Source: Flavisphingomonas formosensis (GTDB taxonomy: Bacteria > Pseudomonadota > Alphaproteobacteria > Sphingomonadales > Sphingomonadaceae). From it: a stretch of 64,000 bases of DNA. The notes under the pieces were generated by a model that was not told where the DNA came from, made no database searches, and saw only the letters and a program-made list of their open reading frames with translations. The stretch covers positions 930,001 through 994,000 of the forward strand of contig NZ_WRPK01000001.1 of the NCBI RefSeq assembly GCF_009755815.1. The letters are read 5' to 3'. The position numbers and the translations under genes are program-made. The stretch's first letter is position 1. Every line of letters begins with the position of its first letter. Of the stretch, positions 10,830 through 19,037 are shown piece by piece.

Positions 10830-11219
10830 TCAGGCCTTGCAGGTCTGTTCCTTCTTGCCGGGCATGGCCAGCTTCACGTTGTCGCCGGTACCGGTCAGCG
10901 TATAGCCGTCGGCGACGAACGGCTTGTCCTTCTCCGGCGCGGTCAGCACGGTGGGCGTGCCCGACTTGTCCTTGCGAACATGGGCAGTGACGTTGTCATT
11001 GAAGAAATCGATGTAGACGAGGCTGTTGTCGTCGCAGCGATAGGTTTTGCTGGCGGTCATCATCGGCGGCAGCTTCACCGGCGCGCCGGCAGCATTGTCC
11101 GCGCCGGCCATGTCGTCGGCTGGGCCGGACGTGATCGTCTCGGGCTGGGAATTGCAGGCGGCGAGGAAAAGCATTCCAGCGCAAGCGGCGGCTTGAAGCA
11201 GCATCAGGGGTTTTTGCAT
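10830..11219 (-). CDS. Small lipoprotein, MliC-like
   Basis: A 129-residue exported lipoprotein: signal peptide with lipobox LAAC (Cys at residue 22), an acidic/Ala linker, then a domain of about 75 residues. The domain has two cysteines, one in TYRCDDNS and one in the final QTCKA, plus pattern elements VYIDF, HVRK and VADGYTLTG. This spacing resembles the C-type lysozyme inhibitor fold (MliC/PliC), in which the first and last cysteines form a disulfide. That family call is tentative. It is followed by a strong terminator and forms a single-gene unit. Confidence 0.7.
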   Translation of the reverse strand: MQKPLMLLQAAACAGMLFLAACNSQPETITSGPADDMAGADNAAGAPVKLPPMMTASKTYRCDDNSLVYIDFFNDNVTAHVRKDKSGTPTVLTAPEKDKPFVADGYTLTGTGDNVKLAMPGKKEQTCKA

Positions 11220-11301
11220 AGCAACAAAAGCTTTCGCGTCGGAAGGTTACGCAGTCAAGTCAGACGATGCTGGTTTCTCGATGAAACGGACATGAACGGC
11301 G

Positions 11302-12591
11302 TCATTCGTGGAATTCCGCCATCTCGGGTATGCGTCCGAACGCGATTTTCGATCCGACCCGGTCGAGCCGGCCGCCGGTCAGCGGGCCGAGCGTCACTGC
11401 GTTGCGCCCGAAGCGGCCGTTGATTCGATCCATCGCCTTGCTGAGCGATAGCCGCCTGGCCTCGCGAGCGAGCGGCGTGTCGGGGTCGAGATGGGCGAAG
11501 AGAGTGCCCTGCTCGGCCTCCAGCGGCGCGATGTTGGCGAGCGTGATGCCCACCATGCGCAACCGGAAGCCGCCATTCTTCGCACATGCAGCAACGACGA
11601 GCCTGGGCCATGCCTCCTCCAGCGCGCGGAGCACCGCGAAACTGTCCTGCGTGGCGGCGAGCTTCACCGCGGTCCGCCAGTTCGTCTTGTCGGCCTCGAA
11701 ACGGGCGTGGAGCACCATCAGACGAGTCGAATAGCCTTCGCGGCGCAGCCGGCTCGCCGCCTTCATCGCCAGCCGCCGCGCGGTCAACCGCGCGCCCTCG
11801 GGCCCGCGCTGCTTCGGAGAAAGGACATGGCTGTGGCCGATGGTGCGATGCTGGGTCGGCTTGTCGGGCAGCTCATAGCCGTGAAGCAGATACCATAGCC
11901 GGTCGCCATTGATGCCGCCCCAGGCCTCGCCGGCATCGCGCGGCCGGCGGGCGCAATAGCCCTCTATGTCGAGTATGCCCCGGCGGGCGAGGCGCCGCTC
12001 CATCTTCGCGCCGATGCCGGCGATGGCGCGCAGCGGCTGATCGAACAGCCGCTGCGGCAGCTCCGCGGCGGTTAGGATGACGAGCCCGTCGGGCTTCTGC
12101 ATGTCGCTGGCGAGCTTGGCGAGCAGCCGGTTGGGCGCGATGCCGATCGATGAGGTGAGGCAGATGCCGACATTCTCGGCGATGCCGCGCTTGATTCGCA
12201 GCGCCAGCGCACGGGCCTGATCGGGTTCATTCTCATTGTCGAGCAGGCGACAGGCGACCTCGTCGATCGAGCAGACGCGCGTGACCGGGATGTGCTTCCA
12301 GATTTCGTCGAGGATCGCGTGGTGGAACTCGACATAGCGGTGGTGCTGCGCATCGACGACGATCAGGTCGCGGCAGCGCTGCTTCGCTTCCCATACCGGC
12401 GTGCCCGTGCCGATTGCGAACGCTTTCGCCTCGTAGGAAGCGGCGATGGCGACGGTGGTATCGCTATGTACCGGCGCGACGATGATCGGCCGCCCGCGCA
12501 AGGCTGGATTCAACTGCTGCTCCACGCTCGCGAAATAGCTGTTCAGATCGAGAAACAGCCAGCGCAGCGGACGGAGCGACTCAGGGTCCAT
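11302..12591 (-). CDS. SOS-regulated Y-family DNA polymerase
   Basis: A 429-residue translesion polymerase of the DinB/UmuC superfamily. The N-terminal catalytic motif is LDLNSYFASVE and the second catalytic block is CSIDEVACRLLD, so the metal-binding Asp and Asp-Glu residues are retained. A palm region (SSIGIAPNRLLAKLASDMQKPDG), a helix-hairpin-helix thumb (IAGIGAKMERRLARRGI) and a little-finger-like C-terminus follow. The start was set at ATG 12591 because a LexA-type box lies just upstream at 12611-12625; an upstream TTG at 12627 would put the box inside the coding region. It stands apart from the imuA-imuB-dnaE2 operon, so the strain has at least two damage-inducible mutagenesis systems. 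Confidence 0.85.
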   Translation of the reverse strand: MDPESLRPLRWLFLDLNSYFASVEQQLNPALRGRPIIVAPVHSDTTVAIAASYEAKAFAIGTGTPVWEAKQRCRDLIVVDAQHHRYVEFHHAILDEIWKHIPVTRVCSIDEVACRLLDNENEPDQARALALRIKRGIAENVGICLTSSIGIAPNRLLAKLASDMQKPDGLVILTAAELPQRLFDQPLRAIAGIGAKMERRLARRGILDIEGYCARRPRDAGEAWGGINGDRLWYLLHGYELPDKPTQHRTIGHSHVLSPKQRGPEGARLTARRLAMKAASRLRREGYSTRLMVLHARFEADKTNWRTAVKLAATQDSFAVLRALEEAWPRLVVAACAKNGGFRLRMVGITLANIAPLEAEQGTLFAHLDPDTPLAREARRLSLSKAMDRINGRFGRNAVTLGPLTGGRLDRVGSKIAFGRIPEMAEFHE

Positions 12592-12610
12592 GCGGGGAGG
12601 ATAGCATGGC

Positions 12611-12625
12611 GAACGAAGAGGGAAC
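12611..12625 (-). promoter_or_regulatory. LexA (SOS) box
   Basis: On the minus strand this reads GTTC-N7-GTTC, the alphaproteobacterial LexA operator (known from Caulobacter and Rhizobium). It ends 19 bp before the chosen start of the Y-family polymerase. A second exact match precedes imuA, so a chance match is unlikely. Confidence 0.8.
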
Positions 12626-12647
12626 AAATGGTGCGTCGATAAGCCGT

Positions 12648-12718
12648 TCGGTCCGAGCGAAGTCGAGGACCTCCTTCGAGTGAAGCCGAGAAATCTGCCT
12701 CGTCTACGCTCGGACCGA
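12648..12718. repeat. Extragenic inverted repeat
   Basis: Twelve-base arms TCGGTCCGAGCG (12648-12659) and CGCTCGGACCGA (12707-12718) are perfect complements around 47 bp. The inner text GAGCGAAGTCGAGGAC is a typical sphingomonad dispersed extragenic repeat. It lies between the tail of coq4 and the polymerase promoter and could terminate coq4 transcripts on the minus strand. Confidence 0.55.
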
Positions 12719-12741
12719 GCGGAAGTTACAGAGCTATACCT

Positions 12742-13602
12742 TTATTCCGCCGCCTCTGCCTGGGCCTCGTCGTCCACCGGCAGTTCGTTCCAGATGCGGT
12801 GAGCACGCGTCGTGTCGACGGTGTCGTCCACCTCCCGGACCCCGAGCACCTTGCGCGCCTCAGCGGGGGTCAGATGGAAGACATCCTCGTAGCGGGCGAG
12901 GACGAACAGGTCGGAGGCCTTGCCGACGCGCCGGCCGCGCTCCATCGCGCCGAACATGTCGTGCCAAACCTCGGGATAGTGGAGGACGGTGCGGGTGAGG
13001 AAACGGAATGCCCCGAAAAAGCCCATCACCGTCAGCTCCGAGGCGAGCTCGGGGCTGAAGAATTTGTGGACGTTTTCGAGCCGCGCGAAGGCGGTCACCA
13101 CCTCGCCGGGCGAATCGAACGGGCCGCCGGTGATGATATGCTCCATGTCATGCACCTGGCCGGAGCGGAGCAGGTAGAGTTCGTAATTGTTCTTCGGCTC
13201 CCAAGGGGGCACGATGTCGACCTGATAATCGCCCTCTGTCATGATCTTGTAGAAGATGCCGGCGACGGATTCGGGCGGATAGGCTTTGAGATCGTCGCGC
13301 GTGTAGGTGGAGACGAAGCCTTCGGACAGGAACTGGTCGAGCTGCGGCAGGCGCTTGCGTTCTTCCTCCAGCATGGCGCTGATCGCGTCGAAATCCTGCA
13401 TGTCCTTGATGATGCCGGACAGGCGGAACGCGCCCGACGGCACCGGCAGGTCCTTGCCGTTACGGCGCAGGAGCTCCTGGCTCAGCCAATCGCGCAGCGC
13501 GGGATTGTTGAGATATTTGGACGAGCTGATCAGCGTGCTGCTTTCGGTGGTGAGCTGCGTGATGCCGCGCAGCAGATAAGGGATGTCCTGTGCCATCGTC
13601 AT
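12742..13602 (-). CDS. Coq4 family ubiquinone biosynthesis protein
   Basis: A 286-residue protein with the Coq4 signature H-D-x-x-H-(x)11-E, seen as HDMEH and a following Glu (H151, D152, H155, E167). In eukaryotes Coq4 binds a divalent metal and takes part in ubiquinone ring modification; alphaproteobacterial homologues exist and some have been linked to quinone decarboxylation and hydroxylation steps. Other conserved blocks are DLPVPSGAFRLSGIIKDMQDF, HKFFSPELASEL and HDMFGAMERGRR. It is divergent from the flavin oxidoreductase gene, without an operon partner. Confidence 0.85.
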   Translation of the reverse strand: MTMAQDIPYLLRGITQLTTESSTLISSSKYLNNPALRDWLSQELLRRNGKDLPVPSGAFRLSGIIKDMQDFDAISAMLEEERKRLPQLDQFLSEGFVSTYTRDDLKAYPPESVAGIFYKIMTEGDYQVDIVPPWEPKNNYELYLLRSGQVHDMEHIITGGPFDSPGEVVTAFARLENVHKFFSPELASELTVMGFFGAFRFLTRTVLHYPEVWHDMFGAMERGRRVGKASDLFVLARYEDVFHLTPAEARKVLGVREVDDTVDTTRAHRIWNELPVDDEAQAEAAE

Positions 13603-13768
13603 TCTCCCGGGGCGGCTTCCTGCCGTTCCGCCTTTCCTGGTCCGTATAACCGGTTCGTGAACGGATTAGCGGACAAAATTGGCCGAATGATGTGATTTCT
13701 TGACCGGATCAGGAAAGATGGGCCCCGGCATTGACGCTATGCGCTGGAAAAGCCCGGTCGGGGGACGC

Positions 13769-14905
13769 ATGACGCGAGCCATGGCTGATCCGCTTTTTTC
13801 TCCCTTTTCGATCGGGCTCCTGCATCTGCCCAATCGCATCGTCATGGCGCCGATGGGGCAGGGCAAGGCGCCCGGCGGCATGCCGGATCCCGGCTATGCC
13901 GGCTATTTCGCCCGGCGTGCGGAGGGCGGCGCGGGACTGATCGTATCGGGCGCGACCTCGATCGATCATCCTGCCGCGGCATTCGACGAGAATGAGCCCC
14001 ATTTCCATGGCGACGCGCTGGAGGAATGGCGGCGCGCGGTGGAAGCCGTGCACGCCGCGGGCGGGCGGATCATGCCGCAGCTCGCCCATGCCGGGCTGCA
14101 GGGCCTGGCGCCCGTCGCGCCGCCCTGGCCGGGCATCGGGCCGTCGGCGGTGTGGATGCCGGCCGCGCAGCTCGGGCTCGAGGCGGGTCCCGAGCGGATC
14201 GAGGGCGAGCCGATGACGCTGGCCGACATAGAGGCGGTGGTCGCCGCCTTCGCGCGTGCGGCGGCGGACGCCAAGCGGATCGGTTTCGACGGGATCGAGA
14301 TCCACGGCGCGCACGGCTTCCTGATCGATCAGTTCCTGTGGGCGCGCACCAATCGCCGCAAGGACGATTATGGCCGCGATCGTGCGCGTTTCGCAGCCGA
14401 GGTGGTGGCGGCCTGCCGTGCCGCGGTAGGCCCGATCTACCCGATCAGCTTTCGCTTCTCCCAGTTCAAGATGACCGATTATGCGGCGAGGCTCGCCGAT
14501 TCGCCGCAGGCGCTGGAGGAGCTGATCGCGCCGCTGATCGAGGCCGGGGTGGACTTGTTCGACTGTTCGCTGCGCCGGTTCTGGCGGCCCGAGTTCGAGG
14601 GCAGCACGATGAACCTCGCCGGCTGGGTGAAAAAGCTCGGCGGACGGCCGACCATCGCTGGCGGAGGCATCGGCCTCGCCAAGACGGCGAAGGAATATGG
14701 CCAGGATGGTGTCTATGCGACGGTCGCCGAAGCCTCGATCGCGCATCTGGACGAGGTGCGCGATCGGATCGTGAAGGGAGAATTCGATCTGATCGCGCTC
14801 GGCCGCTCGATCCTCGGCGATCCCGCCTGGGCAGCCAAGGTGGCGGCCGGCGCGCATGAGACGCTGCAGCCCTATCGTCCCGAAGTGCTGATGGGCCTCA
14901 ACTGA
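13769..14905 (+). CDS. NADH:flavin oxidoreductase (Old Yellow Enzyme family)
   Basis: FMN-dependent TIM-barrel ene-reductase of the OYE / 2,4-dienoyl-CoA reductase group, single-domain form (about 378 residues). Visible family motifs are LPNRIVMAPMGQ at the FMN site, QLAHAG, the catalytic-site GFDGIEIHGAHGFLIDQFL, TNRRKDDYG and the C-terminal LGRSILGDPAW. The start was taken at ATG 13769 behind GGGGGA; ATG 13781 (MADPLFSPF) is equally possible. The natural substrate is not evident; OYEs reduce electrophilic alkenes. It is divergent from coq4. Confidence 0.9.
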   Translation: MTRAMADPLFSPFSIGLLHLPNRIVMAPMGQGKAPGGMPDPGYAGYFARRAEGGAGLIVSGATSIDHPAAAFDENEPHFHGDALEEWRRAVEAVHAAGGRIMPQLAHAGLQGLAPVAPPWPGIGPSAVWMPAAQLGLEAGPERIEGEPMTLADIEAVVAAFARAAADAKRIGFDGIEIHGAHGFLIDQFLWARTNRRKDDYGRDRARFAAEVVAACRAAVGPIYPISFRFSQFKMTDYAARLADSPQALEELIAPLIEAGVDLFDCSLRRFWRPEFEGSTMNLAGWVKKLGGRPTIAGGGIGLAKTAKEYGQDGVYATVAEASIAHLDEVRDRIVKGEFDLIALGRSILGDPAWAAKVAAGAHETLQPYRPEVLMGLN

Positions 14906-14916
14906 GGAAGTCGTTG

Positions 14917-15153
14917 CTATCGGCCAGCGCGCAGGAACAAGCCGGGTCGTCCGAACAGGCTGGGGAGATGCGCAGTCAGCGGTGCGTGACCGCCCTGCAC
15001 GCCGACGAGGCCGAGCGGCCCGATCACGACGTGATTCGGTTGCTGCGGGCGCACATGATCATGCACGAGATCGGCGGCGCTCAACGCGAACAGGATGATC
15101 GCGGCCGTCTTCAACATGATGGACATGCGCTTGAGGATCGCCCCCAGGCTCAT
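14917..15153 (-). CDS. Possible small exported protein
   Basis: The 457-bp gap between the OYE gene and the GST gene holds one plausible minus-strand frame of 78 residues. It has a basic N-terminus and a hydrophobic stretch (MLKTAAIILFALSAADLV) like a signal peptide, followed by about 50 residues without recognisable motifs. GGGAAAG precedes the ATG. The rest of the gap (15154-15362) shows no other gene; it is AT-richer than average near 15240-15270, as expected for a promoter of the downstream GST gene. Confidence 0.4.
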   Translation of the reverse strand: MSLGAILKRMSIMLKTAAIILFALSAADLVHDHVRPQQPNHVVIGPLGLVGVQGGHAPLTAHLPSLFGRPGLFLRAGR

Positions 15154-15362
15154 TCTTTCCCGATCCCGCCCCGTAAAAACACATTACCCGTCCAACGCGC
15201 GAAGCGCGTGCGGGTTCGCCGCACTGCGGAAATTGTCCGCATTATATATGCAAATAGATCGCAATTGGCCACAGCCTGCCTTTCTTGCAGAGGGCATGGT
15301 GGCATGTGCGCGATCCAACCACTAACTAAGCCCCGCCTCATCTCGCAGAGCCGGAGCCATCG

Positions 15363-16241
15363 ATGACCGATACCGCTTCCTACACACCCCCCAAGGTCTG
15401 GACCTGGAACAAATCCAACGGCGGCCGCTTCGCCAATATCAACCGCCCTATCGCCGGCCCCACGCACGACAAGGATCTGCCCGTCGGCCGCCATCCGTTG
15501 CAGCTTTATTCGCTGGCTACGCCGAACGGCGTGAAGGTGACGGTGCTGCTGGAGGAGTTGCTGGCGCTCGGCCATGCGGGCGCCGAATATGATGCCTGGC
15601 TGATCCGCATCAACGAAGGCGACCAGTTCGGCAGCGGCTTCGTCGCCGTCAATCCCAATTCCAAGATTCCCGCGCTGATGGATCGCAGCGGGCCGGAGCC
15701 GGTGCGCGTGTTCGAATCCGGCGCGATCCTCCTTTACCTCGCCGAGAAATTCGGCGCCTTCCTGCCGGCTGATCCGGCGAAGCGCGCGGAAGTCTTTTCC
15801 TGGCTGTTCTGGCAGATGGGCAGCGCGCCCTATCTCGGCGGCGGTTTCGGCCACTTCTATGCCTATGCGCCGAGCAAGATCGAATATGCCATCGATCGCT
15901 TCACCATGGAGGTGAAGCGCCAGCTCGACGTGCTCGACCGGCGGTTGGCCGAGAGCCCCTATCTGGGCGGCGCGGAGTACAGCATCGCCGACATGGCGGT
16001 GTGGCCCTGGTACGGCGCGCTCGCCAAAGGGCTGCTCTACGAGGATAGCGGCACCTTCCTGCAGGTCGACGAGTATAAGCATGTCCAGCGCTGGACCGAC
16101 GCGATAGCCGAGCGCCCCGCGGTGCAACGCGGCCGCATGGTCAACCGCGTGATGGGCGAACTGTCGAGTCAACTCCACGAGCGGCACGAAGCCAGCGATT
16201 TCGAGACGAAGACGCAGGACAAGCTGCAAGCCGCCGACTGA
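15363..16241 (+). CDS. yghU: Glutathione S-transferase, YghU type
   Basis: A 292-residue member of the Nu-class GST family (E. coli YghU/YfcG), glutathione-dependent disulfide-bond reductases. The long N-terminal extension with VWTWNKSNGGRFANINRPIAG is diagnostic of YghU. The thioredoxin-like half contains SLATPNGVKVTVLLEEL, VNPNSKIPAL and FESGAILLYLAEKF; the helical C-terminal half has FGHFYAYAP and YSIADMAVWPWYG. It is preceded by GGAG and stands alone. Confidence 0.93.
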   Translation: MTDTASYTPPKVWTWNKSNGGRFANINRPIAGPTHDKDLPVGRHPLQLYSLATPNGVKVTVLLEELLALGHAGAEYDAWLIRINEGDQFGSGFVAVNPNSKIPALMDRSGPEPVRVFESGAILLYLAEKFGAFLPADPAKRAEVFSWLFWQMGSAPYLGGGFGHFYAYAPSKIEYAIDRFTMEVKRQLDVLDRRLAESPYLGGAEYSIADMAVWPWYGALAKGLLYEDSGTFLQVDEYKHVQRWTDAIAERPAVQRGRMVNRVMGELSSQLHERHEASDFETKTQDKLQAAD

Positions 16242-16415
16242 GCATTTTCCCTCTCCCCTCCGGGAAAGGGCGAGGTTCGCCGCGAAGCGGTGGGAAGGGA
16301 GGGCATGTGGATCTGCGTATCCTGGCCCTGTCACGATGCCCTCACCCGCTCCCATTGACGATGCAATGCCCTCCTCTTCTCTCGGAAGAGGAGGGGGCAG
16401 GAGAAAGGATTCGTC

Positions 16416-17267
16416 ATGACGATTGCTATTGCCGGTGCCACCGGCCAGCTCGGCCGCCTCGTCGTCGCGGGGCTCGGTGCGCGTGCGCCTGCCGCGCAGA
16501 TCGTCGCCCTTGCGCGCGATCCTGGTCGTGCGGGCGATCTCGGCGTGCCAGCGCGTCTGGCCGATTATGACCGGCCCGAGACGCTGGCGCCCGCATTGGC
16601 CGGCGTCGAAAGCCTGCTCTTCATCTCCTCGAACGATGTCGGCCGGCGCCTGCCGCAGCATGACGCGCTGATCGCGGCGGCGCAGACGGCCGGGGTGGGA
16701 CGGATCGTCTATACCAGCCTGCTCCATGCCGACGTCTCGGCGATCGGCCTCGGCGCCGATCATCGCCATACCGAGGCGGCGATCGCCGCGACCGGCATCC
16801 CGCACGTGATCCTGCGCAACGGCTGGTATGGGGAGAATTATGCGGGCGCCGTTGCCGGGGCGCTGGCCACGGGTACGCTGATCGGCAGCGCCGGTGCGGG
16901 CCGGATCAGTGCCGCGGCGCGGCGGGATTATGCCGATGCGGCGGTCGCCGTGCTGACCGCCGAAGGCGAAGACGGGCGCGTCTATGAGCTGGCCGGAGAC
17001 GAGGCCTTCACCCTCGCCGAACTGGCAAGGGAGATCGGGCGCCAGACGGGGCGCGACATTCCCTATCGCGACCTGCCGGTCGCCGATTATGCCGCCGCGC
17101 TGGAAGGGGCTGGCCTGCCGCCGGCCGTCGCGCAGATGATCGCGGGATGGGAGGTGCCAATCGCCGCCGATGCGCTGTTCGACGAGGGACGGCAACTCTC
17201 CGCCCTGATCGGCCGGCCGACCGCGACGCTGGCCGAAATGGTGGCGGGGCTGATCGCGGGTGGGTGA
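16416..17267 (+). CDS. NmrA/QorB-like NAD(P)-binding protein
   Basis: A 283-residue atypical short-chain dehydrogenase of the NmrA / QorB (YtfG) type. The Rossmann entry AGATGQLG at residues 6-13 binds NAD(P); LLFISSNDVGRR, YTSLLHAD, HTEAAIAATGIPHVILRNGWYGENY and ELAGDEAFTLAELA follow the quinone oxidoreductase 2 pattern. QorB reduces quinones with NADPH. The upstream gap (16242-16415) contains GC-rich palindromic repeats with CCCTCTCCC motifs common in this genome. Confidence 0.85.
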   Translation: MTIAIAGATGQLGRLVVAGLGARAPAAQIVALARDPGRAGDLGVPARLADYDRPETLAPALAGVESLLFISSNDVGRRLPQHDALIAAAQTAGVGRIVYTSLLHADVSAIGLGADHRHTEAAIAATGIPHVILRNGWYGENYAGAVAGALATGTLIGSAGAGRISAAARRDYADAAVAVLTAEGEDGRVYELAGDEAFTLAELAREIGRQTGRDIPYRDLPVADYAAALEGAGLPPAVAQMIAGWEVPIAADALFDEGRQLSALIGRPTATLAEMVAGLIAGG

Positions 17268-17282
17268 GCTGCGATCCGATAT

Positions 17283-18190
17283 TCAATGCCAGCCGGAGGG
17301 TTTGCGGCGCAGGCGATAGACGTTCGATTCCGCCAGTGCCGGCGTCAGCTTGGCCAGGAATTCTTTGAGCGCGCCGGGATGCCGGCCCTCGATCCGACGG
17401 ACGAGGACGGCGGTGTCGCAGCGCGCGTCATAATAGCAATGAAGCTTGATGTGCCGTTCGATCCGGATCGGCAGCGCGCCGGAGGTGAGCGGAGCCTCTG
17501 CCGCCGGCCGGGTTGCGGCCTTGGCCACGGCGCGGCGCAATTCGGTGGTGCGAGCGTCGGCCGACGCGTCGGATCCGAGTTGGCTTATGGAGTCGCCATC
17601 GTCCGGTCGCCGCTAGAAGGACGGCCAGCCCGACGGCCCTATGCCGGCGCGATCGGCTTGCATCACCCGGGCTGCGAGCTGGAAGCCATGCGGGCCGATC
17701 TCCACCGCATAGGGCATGTGCACGGTCGACGCGAAACTGGAGAAAAGATAGGCTGAGCTATAGTCACTGGTCCGCATTACCGGGCGGGAATAACCCTTCA
17801 ATCTTACGAAAATGCCCCGTCCGGCGTCGAGCGTCTCGAGCCGCGTCGCCTCGACGCGCGTTCCGGAACGACGAAATATCATGGCGGTGCTGCAGCAATG
17901 TGCGCCGCCGCTTCGGAACCATGTGATGAGTTCCGGCCGGCCGTCGCCGTCCAGATCCATCGCTGGCGCATGCTCGGCGAGTTCCCAGTACATGAGATCG
18001 TTCCGATGGAAGTGTCGAACCGGTCGGCCATGCCGGCAGAAGGCCAGCTCGATTGGACCGTCGAAATCCTGGCGGACGGTACGACGAACGTCGAAGCCCT
18101 GCCAATGGATAAGCGAGTCTCCCTTTCGGCAGACATCAGCCGTGTGCGTTGCACCTGCCAATAGCTCATCAGCAATCCGCCCATCGACAT
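17283..18190 (-). pseudogene. Broken gene for secreted FG-GAP-like protein
   Basis: One minus-strand reading frame with strong codon bias runs from about 18160 to 17283, interrupted only by an in-frame TAG at 17613-17615. Before it the protein shows MDLDGDGRPELITWFRSGG (an FG-GAP/VCBS-like calcium loop), AHCCSTAMIF and HMPYAVEIGPHGF; after it, CYYDARCDTAVLVRRIEG and LAKLTPALAESNVYRL end the protein at a normal stop. The N-terminus is also shifted: ATG at 18190 opens a different frame, and adding one base near 18163 would join it as MSMGGLLMSLLAGATHTADVC, a good signal peptide. Two independent lesions suggest a decayed gene. It is divergent from imuA and shares the LexA-box region. Confidence 0.7.
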
Positions 18191-18226
18191 CCCCGTCTTG
18201 ACTCCCCTGCCCCTTGGCAGGGTATA

Positions 18227-18241
18227 GAACAAAACAGGAAC
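18227..18241 (+). promoter_or_regulatory. LexA (SOS) box of the imuA-imuB-dnaE2 operon
   Basis: GAAC-AAAACAG-GAAC, an exact alphaproteobacterial LexA operator, ends 7 bp before the imuA ATG. Its second half also forms the likely AGGAA ribosome-binding site, so bound LexA would cover the translation start region. Damage-induced control of imuABC by LexA is established in Caulobacter and relatives. Confidence 0.88.
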
Positions 18242-18248
18242 AATTAAT

Positions 18249-19037
18249 ATGGGCGAGTCGATGGAGCAGCTTGCCGCGCTCCGGCGCAGCATAGCCCGGA
18301 TCGAGCACCGGACGCCAGCGGAAGCGGCGAGCCTGGTGGCGACCGGTCATGATGCGATCGACCGGCAGCTCGGCGGCGGGTTGGTGCGTGGGCGTCTGCA
18401 TGAGGTTTTTGCGAGCGAGGCCGGCGATGCGAGCAGCGCCGCGGGTTTCGCCGCGATGCTGGCGGTGCGGCTGGGCGGGGCGCTGGTCTGGCTGCGCACG
18501 GACGAGGCGGAGGCGCAGGGCGGCGGCCTCTTCGCGCCGGGGCTGGGCGAGATCGGCATCGATCCCGGCCGGCTGCTGCTTGGTGTGCTGCCCGATCCGC
18601 TGGCGCTGCTGCGGGCGGCGGCGGAGGTGGTGCGCTGCCCGGAGGTGGGCGTGGCGGTGATCGAGCTGTGGCGCAGTCCGCGACCGCTCGATCTCACCGC
18701 CAGCCGGCGCCTGTCGGTGGCGGCGGAGGCATCGGGCGTCACCGCCTTGTTGCTGCGCGTCGCGGCCGATCCCGTGCCGAGCGCGGCACAGACGCGCTGG
18801 GCGGTGCGATCGGTCGTCTCGAAGGCGCTGGAGGCCGGTGCGCCGGGTCATCCGGCGCTGGATGTGGAGCTGTTGCGCCAGCGTGGCGGGCCGGGCGGCC
18901 AGCGCTGGCAGGTGGAGTGGAACCGTGATCGAGCCTCTTTCCACGAATCCGGATGCGACGAAACGGCGCTTCCTGGCGCTCTGGTTTCCCCTGCTGCCGG
19001 CGGACCGGCTGGCACGGGATGGCGCCGCACCGGCTGA
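18249..19037 (+). CDS. imuA: ImuA-like SOS mutagenesis protein
   Basis: A 262-residue RecA-like protein of the ImuA family, first gene of the imuA-imuB-dnaE2 cassette that carries out damage-induced translesion synthesis in bacteria lacking UmuDC. It has the ImuA opening (GHDAIDRQLGGGLVRGRLHEVF) and the LVWLRTDEAEAQGGGLFAPGL, LPDPLALLRAAAEVVRC and ELWRSPRPLDLTASRRL blocks, but the Walker A region is not a canonical P-loop, as usual for the family. The 3' end overlaps imuB by more than 100 bp. A LexA box directly precedes the start. Confidence 0.92.
   Translation: MGESMEQLAALRRSIARIEHRTPAEAASLVATGHDAIDRQLGGGLVRGRLHEVFASEAGDASSAAGFAAMLAVRLGGALVWLRTDEAEAQGGGLFAPGLGEIGIDPGRLLLGVLPDPLALLRAAAEVVRCPEVGVAVIELWRSPRPLDLTASRRLSVAAEASGVTALLLRVAADPVPSAAQTRWAVRSVVSKALEAGAPGHPALDVELLRQRGGPGGQRWQVEWNRDRASFHESGCDETALPGALVSPAAGGPAGTGWRRTG

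Noticed and set aside
15150-17195. A 681-codon minus-strand frame across the GST and NmrA-like genes
   Set aside because: Both plus-strand genes show full family patterns; the minus frame crosses both and the repeat between them without any domain.
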